DNA of 64,000 nucleotides from JACKAQ01 sp965227145 (GCA_965227145.1 OZ245730.1:3038001-3102000); one strand, 5' to 3'. Positions 1 to 9,378 are shown, counted from the first letter of the stretch. Program-made: numbers and translations. Notes: a model not told the origin generated them from the letters alone.

Positions 1-1
1 C

Positions 2-154
2 GGGCTGGATCTGAAAGTTATCGCAGACAAACTGTTCGTCAGCCCGTTCACGATTCGCGCGCATGTGCGGAATATTTATGATAAACTGCACGTCCACTCC
101 AAATCCGAAGCCGTAGCCAAAGCGCTCAAAGAGCGGCTGATTACCAAAAAATAG
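2..154 (+). CDS. LuxR/NarL-family response regulator, C-terminal fragment
   Basis: Only the last 50 codons lie in the window; the gene begins upstream of base 1. The visible part is a LuxR-type helix-turn-helix: the scaffold helix and turn read KVIADKLFVSPFTIRAHV, followed by NIYDKLHVHSKSEAVAKAL, the recognition-helix and dimerisation pattern of NarL/FixJ regulators. Such proteins normally carry an N-terminal receiver domain phosphorylated by a HisKA_3-type kinase. A kinase of that class is encoded at 1089-4325, so the two may form a two-component pair, although a cytochrome gene sits between them. The receiver domain cannot be seen here, so the family is sure but the partner is inferred. Confidence 0.85.
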   Translation, partial: GLDLKVIADKLFVSPFTIRAHVRNIYDKLHVHSKSEAVAKALKERLITKK

Positions 155-247
155 TTACCGCAATTCTTTTCAGCACCGAAAAAGGGATGGATGAGTACTC
201 CACCCATCCCGCATCCGTTCAAAAAACCTCGCAAAAAATAGAACATC

Positions 248-295
248 CGATCTATTGTAAAGCCCTATCGAAATTCGCAAATTAGCCAGCGTTAA
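248..295 (+). promoter_or_regulatory. Shared 48-base upstream element, copy 1
   Basis: This stretch upstream of the cytochrome c gene aligns without gaps to 4397-4444, matching at 34 of 48 positions. The best conserved parts are TCTATTG near the left end and AAATTA-CCAGCGT-AA at the right end. The right edge is 56 bases before the start codon. It could be an operator or an activator-dependent promoter. No canonical -35/-10 pair is obvious inside it. The function is inferred from the repetition alone. Confidence 0.4.
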
Positions 296-351
296 TGGTT
301 GTCTTCCAAAAAGACAAAAATATTTTCATAAATATCCAATGGAGATTTATC

Positions 352-924
352 ATGAAATCGATGCATCAAAAAAATAGGAAATCCGGCAAATTCAGCAAGA
401 TCGGCGTTGCCGTGGTACTGTTAACCGGGATGGTTTTCTGGTCATTTTCTGCATGCACCAGCGATGCCGGGGCAACGTCGAAACCCAAATCTGAACGGAC
501 GGTTATTGAAGATGGCAAATATATGGTTATGGTTGGCGGATGTAACGATTGCCACACCATCGGTTTCGCGGAAACCGGCGGAAACGTTCCGGAAAGCGAA
601 TGGCTCACCGGTTCGCCGGTTGGTTTTCGTGGTCCGTGGGGCACCACTTTCCCGGCAAACCTGCGATTGACGGTCGCCAAAATGACCGAAGACCAATGGG
701 TGGAAATGTGCCAAACCCGTCAGGCTTTGCCTCCGATGCCCTGGCCAAGCCTGAACAAAATGGATGAAAGCGATATTCGGGCAATTTACCAATATATCAA
801 AAGCCTCGAAGTAAAGGGCGACATTGCGCCCGCTTATGTTCAGCCGGATCAGGAGCCGCAATTTCCATATTTTGAATTTGTGCCGAAACACCTGGAGAGA
901 CTCGGCGCAAGCGAACACAAATAA
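352..924 (+). CDS. Monoheme cytochrome c, probable lipoprotein
   Basis: The 190-residue product has a basic N-terminus, a hydrophobic stretch (about residues 17-34) and a possible lipobox ending at Cys35 (FSAC), so export and lipid anchoring are likely. One heme c site, CNDCH, lies at residues 64-68. Met129 in LPPMPW is a likely distal heme ligand, which fits a class I cytochrome c electron carrier. The start at 352 is chosen because GGAG lies 7 bases upstream; an in-frame upstream extension lacks a ribosome site. A strong terminator follows, so the gene is probably monocistronic. The redox partner is unknown. Confidence 0.8.
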   Translation: MKSMHQKNRKSGKFSKIGVAVVLLTGMVFWSFSACTSDAGATSKPKSERTVIEDGKYMVMVGGCNDCHTIGFAETGGNVPESEWLTGSPVGFRGPWGTTFPANLRLTVAKMTEDQWVEMCQTRQALPPMPWPSLNKMDESDIRAIYQYIKSLEVKGDIAPAYVQPDQEPQFPYFEFVPKHLERLGASEHK

Positions 925-935
925 TCAGTACCCCG

Positions 936-980
936 GAGATTCCGCCCTGCAGAAATGCGGGGTGGAATCTCGATTTTTTT
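936..980 (+). terminator. Rho-independent terminator after the cytochrome c gene
   Basis: A 15-base-pair stem (GAGATTCC... with ...GGAATCTC, two G-T wobbles) with loop AGAAAT is followed by GA and seven T residues. Confidence 0.85.
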
Positions 981-1088
981 CGAATCATTTTGTCCATTAA
1001 TTTTATCAAAAAAATTATTCACCCGACATTTTCATCTTGAATTGCTCCATTGCGCAGGGTAACTTTGCTCCGAATCAGATAAGGAGCA

Positions 1089-4000
1089 TTGTTGATTACC
1101 CCCGTCAGCAATTGTTGCCGGAGAAGAAAAACAGCCGCAGCATTCAATGGGCGGTTGCTCTTTTTCGGCATATTTCTCTGTATTTCTGCGCTGTTCGATG
1201 GGCGTGCGTCCGCTGAGCAGATTAAATTTCGCAGAATCTCTATCGAGCAAGGGCTGTCGCAATCCAACGTGAACGCCATCACCCAGGATCATCAGGGATT
1301 TATGTGGTTTGGCACGCAAGACGGGCTGAGCCGTTACGATGGCTATTCATTCACAACTTACCGCAACAAACCGGACAATCCGCAATCCATCTCGGATAAT
1401 TATATCTGGAGCATTTTTTGCGACAGCAAGGGCAACCTGTGGGTTGGAACCCAGGGTGGCGGGCTGAATCGCTATTTGCCGGAAACGGACGGATTCGAAA
1501 ATTTCAAAAATATTTCCGGCGATAATTCTTCTATCCTCAGCAATAATATTACAAACATCATCGAAGATCGCGATGGGCAGTTGTGGTTTGCCTGCTGGTC
1601 CGGCGGGATCAGTCGTTGGATTGATGCGGAAAACGGCTTCCGTAATTATTCGCCCAACCCGGAGGACAGCACATCGCTGATCGATGCAAATGTGGGCATT
1701 TTGCTGGAAGATGCCCACCAGAATTTGTGGGCCGGGACATGGAACGGTTTGGCAATGTTGCCCAAATCAGCGCGGGAATCGGGTAAATTTGTCCGGTTTC
1801 CCTATCGAAGCGGAAAAAAAAACGGGTTGCCCGATCCGAAAATCTGGTCACTGTTGGAAAATCGCAACGCGCCCGGCGATATTTGGGTGGGCACATTTGG
1901 CAACGGTTTGTGCATTTATCACCCGGAAACCGGGGAATTTTTGCAGCCGGATCTCAGTGGTTACGAAACCTACACCAGCTATGGCGCTTTCATCAATCAT
2001 TTATGGCAGGATGCGAAAGGGGTCATCTGGGTCGGTTCGTTCGATAACGGGCTGAGCCGCTACAACCCAAAATCCGGCAGATTAAGCCAATACAAATTTA
2101 CTCCCGGCGATCCCGGCAGCATCAACAGCAACGAGGTACTTTCCGTTTTTTCGGATAACACCGGAGTTGTGTGGGTCGGCACCGGAAACGGCATTGCGGT
2201 GCTCAATCCGTCGTTGCAAATGTTCAACCATTTCCGGTTCATTCCCGGCAGCGATAATGGGCTGAGCCATCACAAGGTTCGCGCAGTTATCGAGGACAGC
2301 AACGGCGGGATTTGGGTGGGCACAAAAGGCGGCGGGCTGGATTATCTCGAGCCGGGAGATATTCGCTTCCGGCATTTTCGTAACGATCCGGACAAACCGG
2401 GAACGATTGCGGAAGATCGCATTTACAGCCTTTTGGAAGACAACAACGGCGAGATCTGGATTGGCACAGAAAGCCGCGGACTGGATAAATATGATCCCAA
2501 ACGCAAAACATTTACGCATTTTGAGAATCGCGAAAACGATCCGTCGAGCATCTCCGGGAACAGCATTTCGGCGCTGATGATGGATCGCGACGGGCAATTG
2601 TGGGTTGGCACATCCGGTGGCGGGCTGAATCGCTATCTTCAAAATAAACAAGGCTTTCAACGCTATACCAGTAACAGCAATCACAGCGATTCACTGAGCG
2701 GCAACTGGGTTTGGTCGATTTACGAAGATCGCGACGGGTTGCTGTGGATCGGCACCTGGGGACGCGGCATCAGCCGTTTTGACCGGAAGCTGAATCATTT
2801 CCGGCAATATTTGTTCGATGCCGGCGACAGTTCCGGCATCAGCAACAGCACGGTCACCTGCACCATCGAAGATTTGAACGGCAATTTATGGATTGGCACC
2901 GGACGCGGCGGCATCAATTTATATGATCGCGAAAATGACCGGTTTTATCGAATTACCGAACTGAACGGCTTGCCCAATAATTCCATTTACGGCATTTTAC
3001 CGGACAGCAGTGGTTGTTTGTGGGTCAGCTCAAACAATGGTTTGGCGCGGCTTTCCTGGCTTACCGGCGATGTTGAGCAAGGTTTTTCCGCTGCACCGGA
3101 AACCGTAACCGAAAATTTGCGGATCAAACAATTTGATATCAACGACGGTTTGCAGAGCAATGAATTTAATCAGGGAGCGTATTTTTTGGGGAAATCCGGC
3201 ACGATGTATTTTGGCGGCATCAACGGATTAACCACTTTTCACCCGGCGCAAGTTCAGGAATCGCACCACCTTCCACCGGTTCGGCTAACCAAACTGAAAA
3301 TTTTCGACAAACCGGTGTTGTTCAAACAATCGCTAAATTCGCAGCAACCGCTGCAATTGGCTTATACGGAAAACTACCTTTCATTTGAATATGTGGCGCC
3401 GGATTTTTCTGCTTCCGATAAAAAAATATATGCCTATCAATTGGCAGGTTTGGAGGACGGCTGGATTGATGCGGGAAAACAACGGGTGGTCAATTACAGC
3501 CATCTGAAACCGGGCGAATATGAATTTCGTGTGCGGGTTTCCGGCGGCGACGGCGTGTGGAACGAGAGCGGCGACGTGCTGAAATTTGTGATTGCGCCGC
3601 CATTTTGGGCAACCTGGTGGTTCAGAAGCGTTTCCCTAATTGCAATAATTGCAATGATTTACGGAGCGATACGCTACCGCTTTAACCGGCTGCTGGAAAT
3701 CGAACGGCTGCGCAGCCGGCTCTCCGCAGATTTGCATGACGAGCTGGCCGGAAACCTGAGCAGCATCGCCATGTTTGGGGTGATTATCCAAAATGAGCTG
3801 AACGGAAATATGTTGAAAAACAGCGGCATCAGCAATATTCTGGAGCGGGTAATTTCGCTATCGCGCGATTCTGTCGCATCGATCCGGGATATTATCTGGG
3901 CGATCGACCCCAAACCGGAAACCATCGAAAGCCTGTTGTTCCGGCTGCATGATTACGCGGCAAATTTGTGCACTGCCAAACAGATCGACCTTATTTTTAA

Positions 4001-4325
4001 AATTCCCGATTCGGACAAACTCCCCAAAACCAACCTTAGCCCGGAACAGCGCCAAAATTTGTGGCTGATGTTGAAAGAAACAACCCAAAATGCCATCAAA
4101 CATGCCGAAGCAACCATGTTGTCCATCAACGCCGCATACAAAATGGGCGTATTGAAAATCGCCATTTCAGATAACGGCAAAGGCTTTGACACCTGCGCCG
4201 CATCATCCGGGAAAGGGCTCAGCACCATCCAAAAACGGGCAAAATTGCTCCGTGGCGAACTGAAAATATCCTCCGAAGCGGGTAAAGGCACCACCGTCAA
4301 TTTCATCTGCAAATTAAAGCATTAA
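1089..4325 (+). CDS. Two-component sensor histidine kinase with beta-propeller (Reg_prop), Y_Y_Y and HisKA_3 domains
   Basis: This 1078-residue membrane kinase starts with a TTG (1089 or, with better spacing from AAGGAG at 1081-1086, 1092) and has a signal peptide ending near ASA. Residues about 45-680 are a long run of propeller repeats of the type GLSRYD...W.GT.GGGL, forming a large periplasmic sensor. A Y_Y_Y domain follows (about 740-830, YxYxLxGLEDGW), then one transmembrane helix (about 840-860). The cytoplasmic part has a HisKA_3 dimerisation domain with phospho-acceptor His883 in DLHDELAGNL, and a HATPase with N-box NAIKHA and G-box DNGKGFD. The C-terminus lacks the receiver and AraC domains found in Bacteroides hybrid propeller regulators, so it should signal to a separate LuxR-type regulator, perhaps the one at 2-154. 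The ligand is unknown. Confidence 0.9.
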   Translation: MLITPVSNCCRRRKTAAAFNGRLLFFGIFLCISALFDGRASAEQIKFRRISIEQGLSQSNVNAITQDHQGFMWFGTQDGLSRYDGYSFTTYRNKPDNPQSISDNYIWSIFCDSKGNLWVGTQGGGLNRYLPETDGFENFKNISGDNSSILSNNITNIIEDRDGQLWFACWSGGISRWIDAENGFRNYSPNPEDSTSLIDANVGILLEDAHQNLWAGTWNGLAMLPKSARESGKFVRFPYRSGKKNGLPDPKIWSLLENRNAPGDIWVGTFGNGLCIYHPETGEFLQPDLSGYETYTSYGAFINHLWQDAKGVIWVGSFDNGLSRYNPKSGRLSQYKFTPGDPGSINSNEVLSVFSDNTGVVWVGTGNGIAVLNPSLQMFNHFRFIPGSDNGLSHHKVRAVIEDSNGGIWVGTKGGGLDYLEPGDIRFRHFRNDPDKPGTIAEDRIYSLLEDNNGEIWIGTESRGLDKYDPKRKTFTHFENRENDPSSISGNSISALMMDRDGQLWVGTSGGGLNRYLQNKQGFQRYTSNSNHSDSLSGNWVWSIYEDRDGLLWIGTWGRGISRFDRKLNHFRQYLFDAGDSSGISNSTVTCTIEDLNGNLWIGTGRGGINLYDRENDRFYRITELNGLPNNSIYGILPDSSGCLWVSSNNGLARLSWLTGDVEQGFSAAPETVTENLRIKQFDINDGLQSNEFNQGAYFLGKSGTMYFGGINGLTTFHPAQVQESHHLPPVRLTKLKIFDKPVLFKQSLNSQQPLQLAYTENYLSFEYVAPDFSASDKKIYAYQLAGLEDGWIDAGKQRVVNYSHLKPGEYEFRVRVSGGDGVWNESGDVLKFVIAPPFWATWWFRSVSLIAIIAMIYGAIRYRFNRLLEIERLRSRLSADLHDELAGNLSSIAMFGVIIQNELNGNMLKNSGISNILERVISLSRDSVASIRDIIWAIDPKPETIESLLFRLHDYAANLCTAKQIDLIFKIPDSDKLPKTNLSPEQRQNLWLMLKETTQNAIKHAEATMLSINAAYKMGVLKIAISDNGKGFDTCAASSGKGLSTIQKRAKLLRGELKISSEAGKGTTVNFICKLKH

Positions 4326-4396
4326 CCCTCCCCTTTTCTCTCTAATAGTTCATTTCAGCATTTTTAACGTTTGATTTTTTCCAAAAATAGTGCAAA

Positions 4397-4444
4397 CGGT
4401 CTATTGAAAACGCGTTGCCAAAATTCGAAATTATCCAGCGTCAA
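4397..4444 (+). promoter_or_regulatory. Shared 48-base upstream element, copy 2
   Basis: Second copy of the element at 248-295 (34 of 48 bases identical, no gaps). It lies 78 bases before the start codon of the T9SS cargo gene at 4523. Its two copies flank the propeller sensor kinase gene, so common control by that system is a reasonable guess. Confidence 0.4.
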
Positions 4445-4522
4445 ACACAACAACGTGTTTGCGAATAAAACCAGGCAGCGAATCGACTGCAACTATAAAT
4501 TCAAAGTAAACAGGTGTTTATC

Positions 4523-5416
4523 ATGAAAAATTTTTATTGTTTAATATGCGTTTCCATACATCTGCTGTGTTTTGCGCCTTCGATAAATGCGCAAGTGCTC
4601 AACGGCAGTTTTGAAACGTGGAGCGACCAAAGCCAGAACAACGGAAATCCGGAGAGCTGGTTTACCACCAACCATCAGTTGACCGGAACGCCGGTAACCC
4701 GGAGTACGGACAGCCACGGCGGACAATTTGCGGCACGCGGAGAAGTGCTGACGACGGCATCCGGCGACACGGTTTTACCGATGCTATCCGCCGGAAAATT
4801 TGGCGAAGGTTTTCCGGTAACCCAGGCTTACACCTCGCTGGACGGCTTTTATAAATTTTTGCCGCAGGCAAATGACGTGCTGGTTTTTGCGGTGATCATG
4901 TTTAGCGGCGATGATGCCATCGGTGCGGGCGGATTATTTGTGGAAAACCAGGTGTCCGCTTATCAGCCGTTTAGTGTGCCGATCGAATATTTTTTGGCGG
5001 GCGTGCCGGATCGCGCAATTATCCTTATCACAGCCGGAGATACGCTGGACAGCGTTGCCGGTAATCCCGGAACCGTGTTTTTTATGGATGACCTGCAATT
5101 GAACGGCGGCGTAACCGGCATCGATTTGGACGCGGACAACGCAATTCCGGTGGCATATTCGCTGGAGCAAAATTTCCCGAATCCGTTCAATCCGTCCACA
5201 ACCATCGAATTTTCGCTGACGAAAAGCAGCGTCGTAACGCTTAGTATTTACAACAGCTTGGGTCAATTGGTTGATCAAATAATTGATAACCGCGAGCTGA
5301 GCGCCGGCAATTACCGCGAAATGTGGCAACCCAATAATTTGCCCAGCGGCGTGTATATTTACCAACTTTCCACCCGTCACGGCTCTGTTTCGAAACGTAT
5401 GATTTTGTTGAAATAA
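4523..5416 (+). CDS. Secreted protein with T9SS type A C-terminal sorting domain
   Basis: The 297-residue product has an N-terminal signal peptide (MKNFYCLICVSIH... cut near INAQ). The middle (about 22-200) resembles a carbohydrate-binding-like or lectin-type beta-sandwich (NGSFETWSD at its start) but no catalytic motif is visible. The last 85 residues are a type IX sorting domain: SLEQNFPNPFNPST, IYNSLGQLV, SGVYIYQL and final KRMILLK. It is therefore predicted to be exported by Sec and then moved across the outer membrane by the type IX system. The start at 4523 follows AGG at 4512-4514; an in-frame GTG at 4514 is less likely. The biological role is unknown. Confidence 0.85.
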   Translation: MKNFYCLICVSIHLLCFAPSINAQVLNGSFETWSDQSQNNGNPESWFTTNHQLTGTPVTRSTDSHGGQFAARGEVLTTASGDTVLPMLSAGKFGEGFPVTQAYTSLDGFYKFLPQANDVLVFAVIMFSGDDAIGAGGLFVENQVSAYQPFSVPIEYFLAGVPDRAIILITAGDTLDSVAGNPGTVFFMDDLQLNGGVTGIDLDADNAIPVAYSLEQNFPNPFNPSTTIEFSLTKSSVVTLSIYNSLGQLVDQIIDNRELSAGNYREMWQPNNLPSGVYIYQLSTRHGSVSKRMILLK

Positions 5417-5421
5417 TAGCT

Positions 5422-5450
5422 TTGATAGTAATTCATAAATTACATATTAT
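5422..5450 (+). promoter_or_regulatory. Sigma-70-type promoter for the outer-membrane barrel gene
   Basis: TTGATA (5422-5427) and TATTAT (5445-5450) are separated by 17 bases, each matching 5 of 6 consensus positions. Transcription would start near 5457, giving a leader of about 27 bases before the ATG at 5484. Confidence 0.6.
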
Positions 5451-5483
5451 TAATCATTTAAGTTATAAAGAAAGAGAACAATC

Positions 5484-6101
5484 ATGAAAAATGTAGTATT
5501 CGTTGTATTGGCAGTTTTGGGATTTTCATTGGCAAGCAACAGCTTTGCACAAGATAAAAAATATGAATTGTATGGCGGTTTGGGCTTCGGAACACCGCTG
5601 AGCCCGGAATCATTTACGGATCCGTATAAAATGGGATTTGGGCTCAACATTGGCGGTGATTATTTCCTTTCTCCGCAATTAACGGTGGGCACGGAGTTGT
5701 CATTCAACGCGTTCGGGCTTGATGAAGAAGGGTTGAGCAAACAATTCGAATTTGATGAAGAAGATGAAGTGAGTATCAGCGGCGGCGATTTCTCGGATTT
5801 CGAATTTCTGGCAACCGCAAAATACTATTTCCAGCCGCTGCTGCAATCGACCAATTTTTACGGATTGGGTGGATTGGGATTTGCAAATTCGCGGATCAGC
5901 GACATCACTTTTGAATCGCCCATTTACGGCAAAATCACCTCTGAAAGCGAAAGTTCAACCGATTTGATGATGTCTTTGGGCGTGGGCGTCCGTCGCCAGT
6001 TGAACGCCAAGTTGAATCTGCTGGTTGAAGCGCGATACAACATTATTTTCGCGGATGATAACGCCACATATTTGCCGGTGCGCGTCAGCCTGATGTTTTA
6101 G
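5484..6101 (+). CDS. Outer-membrane beta-barrel protein (OmpA-like / PorT-like small barrel)
   Basis: The 205-residue protein starts with a clear signal peptide (MKNVVFVVLAVLGFSLASNSFAQ). The mature part shows alternating beta strands with glycine- and aromatic-rich turns (YELYGGLGFGTPL, FGLNIGGDYFLSPQLTVGTEL, NFYGLGGLGFANS, GVGVRRQLNAKLNLLVEARY) and ends in a strand closing with Phe (RVSLMF), as outer-membrane barrels do. It has its own promoter and terminator. No enzymatic motif is present; a structural or porin-like role is likely. Confidence 0.8.
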   Translation: MKNVVFVVLAVLGFSLASNSFAQDKKYELYGGLGFGTPLSPESFTDPYKMGFGLNIGGDYFLSPQLTVGTELSFNAFGLDEEGLSKQFEFDEEDEVSISGGDFSDFEFLATAKYYFQPLLQSTNFYGLGGLGFANSRISDITFESPIYGKITSESESSTDLMMSLGVGVRRQLNAKLNLLVEARYNIIFADDNATYLPVRVSLMF

Positions 6102-6135
6102 AAAGCTAAACTACAACTAACTTCAAATAGATTCG

Positions 6136-6196
6136 CGCTTGCGGTTAACTGTAAGTTGATGTTTATCAACTAGTTAGCCGTAAGCGTATTTTTTTT
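6136..6196 (+). terminator. Long rho-independent terminator
   Basis: CGCTTGCGGTTAACT pairs with AGTTAGCCGTAAGCG (15 pairs, two wobbles), with a second inner stem GTTGAT/ATCAAC, followed by TATTTTTTTT. It terminates the outer-membrane barrel gene. Confidence 0.85.
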
Positions 6197-6385
6197 GGAA
6201 TAATTTCGACTGAATTTCCTCTCAATAAATCCCGATTGATGATTCAACAAAATAAACAACTCCATCGAATAATAAGAATTTCGTGTTGCTTGCCGTCCCG
6301 GCAGATCGTATCATTCGATCCACGAATATTGTAACCGCATTGGCGCAGTTTCAGTTCAACAAAAAAAGAAGAGAATATTTTATAT

Positions 6386-8347
6386 ATGGGTATTGCATCA
6401 GATATCGTCATTATTGTGTTATTTGCCTTGCTGGGCGGCATTCTCGCCAATTTCCTCAAACAGCCGTTGATTTTGGGATATATTTTGGCTGGTGTGCTGA
6501 TCGGTCCGTACACCGGCGGCATCACCGTCTCGAACATCCACGATATTGAAATGCTCGCGGAAATCGGCGTCGCGCTGCTGCTGTTTGCGCTCGGGCTGGA
6601 ATTTTCGTTAAAAGAGTTGAAACCCGTTCGCAAAATTGCCCTTTATGGCACGCCGTTACAAATGCTGCTAACCATCGGATGGGGGTATTTGTTTGGCTAT
6701 TTGTTCGGTTGGGATTGGAAATCGGCGTTGTGGCTGGGCGCGCTGATCTCACTTTCCAGCACGATGGTTGTGCTCAAAACCCTGATGAGCAAAGGCTTGA
6801 TGGGCACGCTTTCCAGCCGGGTGATGATCGGGATGCTCATCGTGCAAGATTTGGCGATCGTTCCGCTGATGATCATTTTACCGCAACTGAACGATATTCA
6901 GTCCGGGCTGCCGGCGATCGGTTGGGCGGTGTTGAAAGCGGCGATTTTTCTGTTTCTGATTATCATTTTGGGCACACGCCTGATACCGCTGCTCATGAAA
7001 TATATCGCCAGAGGGAATTCCCGGGAATTTTTTCTGCTGACCATTACGGCATTGGGATTGGGCGTGGGTTACGGTACCCATCTTTTTGGGCTATCTTTTG
7101 CATTCGGGGCGTTTGTGGTTGGCATGGTGCTCAGCGAATCGGATTACGGCTATCAGGCGCTCAGCGATATTATTCCGCTGCGGGATATTTTCGGGCTGCT
7201 GTTTTTTACATCCGTGGGCATGCTGCTGGATATTTCCTTTTTGATGAGCAACTATCAATTGGTGCTGTATCTCATCCTGTTTGTGGTGATTGGCAAAGGT
7301 TTGATTTTTGGTGCGATTGGCAAGTTGTTTGGCTATGGCAACATCATCCCGATTGCCATAGCTTTCGGGCTGTTTCAGGTTGGTGAATTTTCGTTTGTGC
7401 TGGCGCGGGTTGGGCTGAACACACAATCCATCGATGCCAATTTGTATTCGCTGATCCTCACAACGGCAGTGGTCACGATGTTTATCACCCCTCTCCTGTC
7501 CAGCTTAACCCAACCGCTGTATTCACTCAAAAAATCCGTGTTTAAACGGGAGAAGCTAGAAACGATCAACCTGCCGGATACGGAATTGAAAGACCATATT
7601 GTGATCGCCGGCGGCGGGCAGGTGGGGCAAATTATCGCCAAAATCCTGAAACGGTTGTCGTTGAATTTTGTGATTATCGAACTGGATCATCGCCGGGTGG
7701 AATATTTCAAAACGGAAAAACTACCGGTGATTTACGGTGATGCATCGCAGCATATTGTGCTGGAAGCTGCGACCGTGAATAATGCGCGATTGTTGGTGAT
7801 TACCACGCCCTCAGCGGCGATATCTAACGCAGTTGTGGACGAAGCGCGGAAAATGAACCGGAATTTGAGCATTGTCGCACGTGCCAAAAATCCTGAACAC
7901 ATGTCAGAACTGCACGAAAAAGGGGTTTATGAAGTAGTGCAGCCGGAGTTCGAAGCCAGCCTGGAATTAACCCGGCAGGCGTTAATCCATTTAAACATTC
8001 CGATGAACCAGATCAACGATTTTACCGACGTCGTTCACAAAGAATTGTATGCCCCGCTTTATGATTCCGAACATCATTACCGAATTATTTCGCAGCTCAA
8101 AAGCGTATCGCGCGGGCTGGATTTAAATTGGATCAATATTCCGGAGAACAGCCAGTTTGTTGGCAAAAGTATTTCGGAGTTGCACGTCCGGGCAAAAACC
8201 GGTGTTTCGATTGTTGCGGTTATCCGCGATGAGCAATTTTTCCCGAATCCTCATGCGAATTTCACTTTCGAAAAAACGGATTTGGTGGGTATTATTGGCG
8301 AATTTCGCCAATTGCAATCCTTTAAGGAATATATCAAAACAAATTAA
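6386..8347 (+). CDS. KefB/CPA2-family cation:proton antiporter with RCK (TrkA-N and TrkA-C) domains
   Basis: The 653-residue inner-membrane protein has about 12 hydrophobic helices in residues 1-385, with the CPA2 signatures QPLILGYILAGVLIGP, ALGLEFSLKEL and LSLSSTMVVLK. Residues about 400-520 form a TrkA-N/RCK nucleotide-binding fold (HIVIAGGGQVGQIIAKIL, then an acidic residue ending the second strand in IIELD). Residues about 565-650 form a TrkA-C domain. This is the architecture of glutathione- or nucleotide-gated K+ efflux antiporters (KefB/KefC) and related Na+/H+ or K+/H+ exchangers. The exact cation cannot be told from sequence. The gene stands alone between two unrelated genes. Confidence 0.9.
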   Translation: MGIASDIVIIVLFALLGGILANFLKQPLILGYILAGVLIGPYTGGITVSNIHDIEMLAEIGVALLLFALGLEFSLKELKPVRKIALYGTPLQMLLTIGWGYLFGYLFGWDWKSALWLGALISLSSTMVVLKTLMSKGLMGTLSSRVMIGMLIVQDLAIVPLMIILPQLNDIQSGLPAIGWAVLKAAIFLFLIIILGTRLIPLLMKYIARGNSREFFLLTITALGLGVGYGTHLFGLSFAFGAFVVGMVLSESDYGYQALSDIIPLRDIFGLLFFTSVGMLLDISFLMSNYQLVLYLILFVVIGKGLIFGAIGKLFGYGNIIPIAIAFGLFQVGEFSFVLARVGLNTQSIDANLYSLILTTAVVTMFITPLLSSLTQPLYSLKKSVFKREKLETINLPDTELKDHIVIAGGGQVGQIIAKILKRLSLNFVIIELDHRRVEYFKTEKLPVIYGDASQHIVLEAATVNNARLLVITTPSAAISNAVVDEARKMNRNLSIVARAKNPEHMSELHEKGVYEVVQPEFEASLELTRQALIHLNIPMNQINDFTDVVHKELYAPLYDSEHHYRIISQLKSVSRGLDLNWINIPENSQFVGKSISELHVRAKTGVSIVAVIRDEQFFPNPHANFTFEKTDLVGIIGEFRQLQSFKEYIKTN

Positions 8348-8608
8348 AACGGCGCCCAAATCGCTGATTTCGTATATTAAAACTTGTATAATTTCGGCAC
8401 ATTTATTCTGAATTATTGATTACTCATTTCGCATTTGCATCACGCTTCACATAAAAACAAAACATATATATTTTTTATAAGTTGTTTATAATCAGCAACA
8501 TATAGCGACAATACAAAAACGATTTTTTCAAATTTGCATTTCTGGCACTCCAATTGATCTGATGAGAACTGTAAATTTATTCGTTTACCCAAAAAAATGG
8601 AGTCGGGA

Positions 8609-9310
8609 ATGAAAGTTAAATTTTCGTTGTTCTTGTTTTTTATGACAATGTCTGTATTTGTGTTTTATTCGCTGGGAATTTCCAAACCGGATGATAACGG
8701 ATTGAACGATCCCGGGTGCTCCGGTGGCAATTGCCATAATCACGATGCGGGAATAGTGAGCACACAGATGCTGTCAAATATGCAAATCGAAGTCACGCTG
8801 ATCGGCGTTACCGCGGGTCAGGAAGTTGCCGGTGAGTTGATAGATGAAAATGGAAATGTGGTAGATGTTGAGAATTCTTCCAACGACAACCCGTTCATTT
8901 TAACCGCACCTGCCAACGGAAAATACCTGATTAATGCGGGCTACAGAAGACCATCACGACTGTGGGATTCCACCTCTGTGGTTGTCGGCAGCGCAACCGG
9001 AATCGATGATCCGGCATTCAGCGATCTGCCGCAATCATTCGAATTATACCCCAACCACCCCAACCCGTTTAACCCGGAAACGCAAATCCGTTTTACAATT
9101 CCGCAATCCGGCGAAGTAAAATTGACAATTTACAACATAAACGGACAGATTATCCGGACGTTGGCAGACGGATTTCTGCAGTCCGGTCTCCACGGTTTTC
9201 GATGGGACGGACGTAACGACCGAGGCGAGCTAAGTCCATCCGGAATATATATTTACGAAGTAATTAGCAATGGAAAGCGGCAAGCCAAGCGAATGGTTTT
9301 AACCAAATAA
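8609..9310 (+). CDS. T9SS-sorted secreted protein with an N-terminal CX4CH motif
   Basis: The 233-residue product begins at the ATG 8609, with GGAG at 8599-8602. It has a signal peptide (about residues 1-25). Immediately after it comes GCSGGNCHNH, in which Cys37, Cys42 and His43 form CX4CH, an uncommon but known variant of the heme c attachment motif. The middle (50-130) is a small beta-sandwich of the kind seen in Reeler-like and choice-of-anchor proteins. The C-terminus is a type A sorting domain (PNHPNPFNPETQIRF, IYNINGQIIRTL, SGIYIYEV, KRMVLTK). Whether it binds heme is uncertain; the secretion route is well supported. Confidence 0.8.
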   Translation: MKVKFSLFLFFMTMSVFVFYSLGISKPDDNGLNDPGCSGGNCHNHDAGIVSTQMLSNMQIEVTLIGVTAGQEVAGELIDENGNVVDVENSSNDNPFILTAPANGKYLINAGYRRPSRLWDSTSVVVGSATGIDDPAFSDLPQSFELYPNHPNPFNPETQIRFTIPQSGEVKLTIYNINGQIIRTLADGFLQSGLHGFRWDGRNDRGELSPSGIYIYEVISNGKRQAKRMVLTK

Positions 9311-9334
9311 AACGTTCAGAAAACAGTGTGCTTT

Positions 9335-9378
9335 GGGCGTCAGCGAGTTAATTCAACTTTCGCTGACGCCCTTTTTTT
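9335..9378 (+). terminator. Rho-independent terminator
   Basis: GGGCGTCAGCGA pairs perfectly with TCGCTGACGCCC (12 pairs) and is followed by seven T residues. It ends the T9SS gene at 8609-9310 before the convergent kinase gene. Confidence 0.9.
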
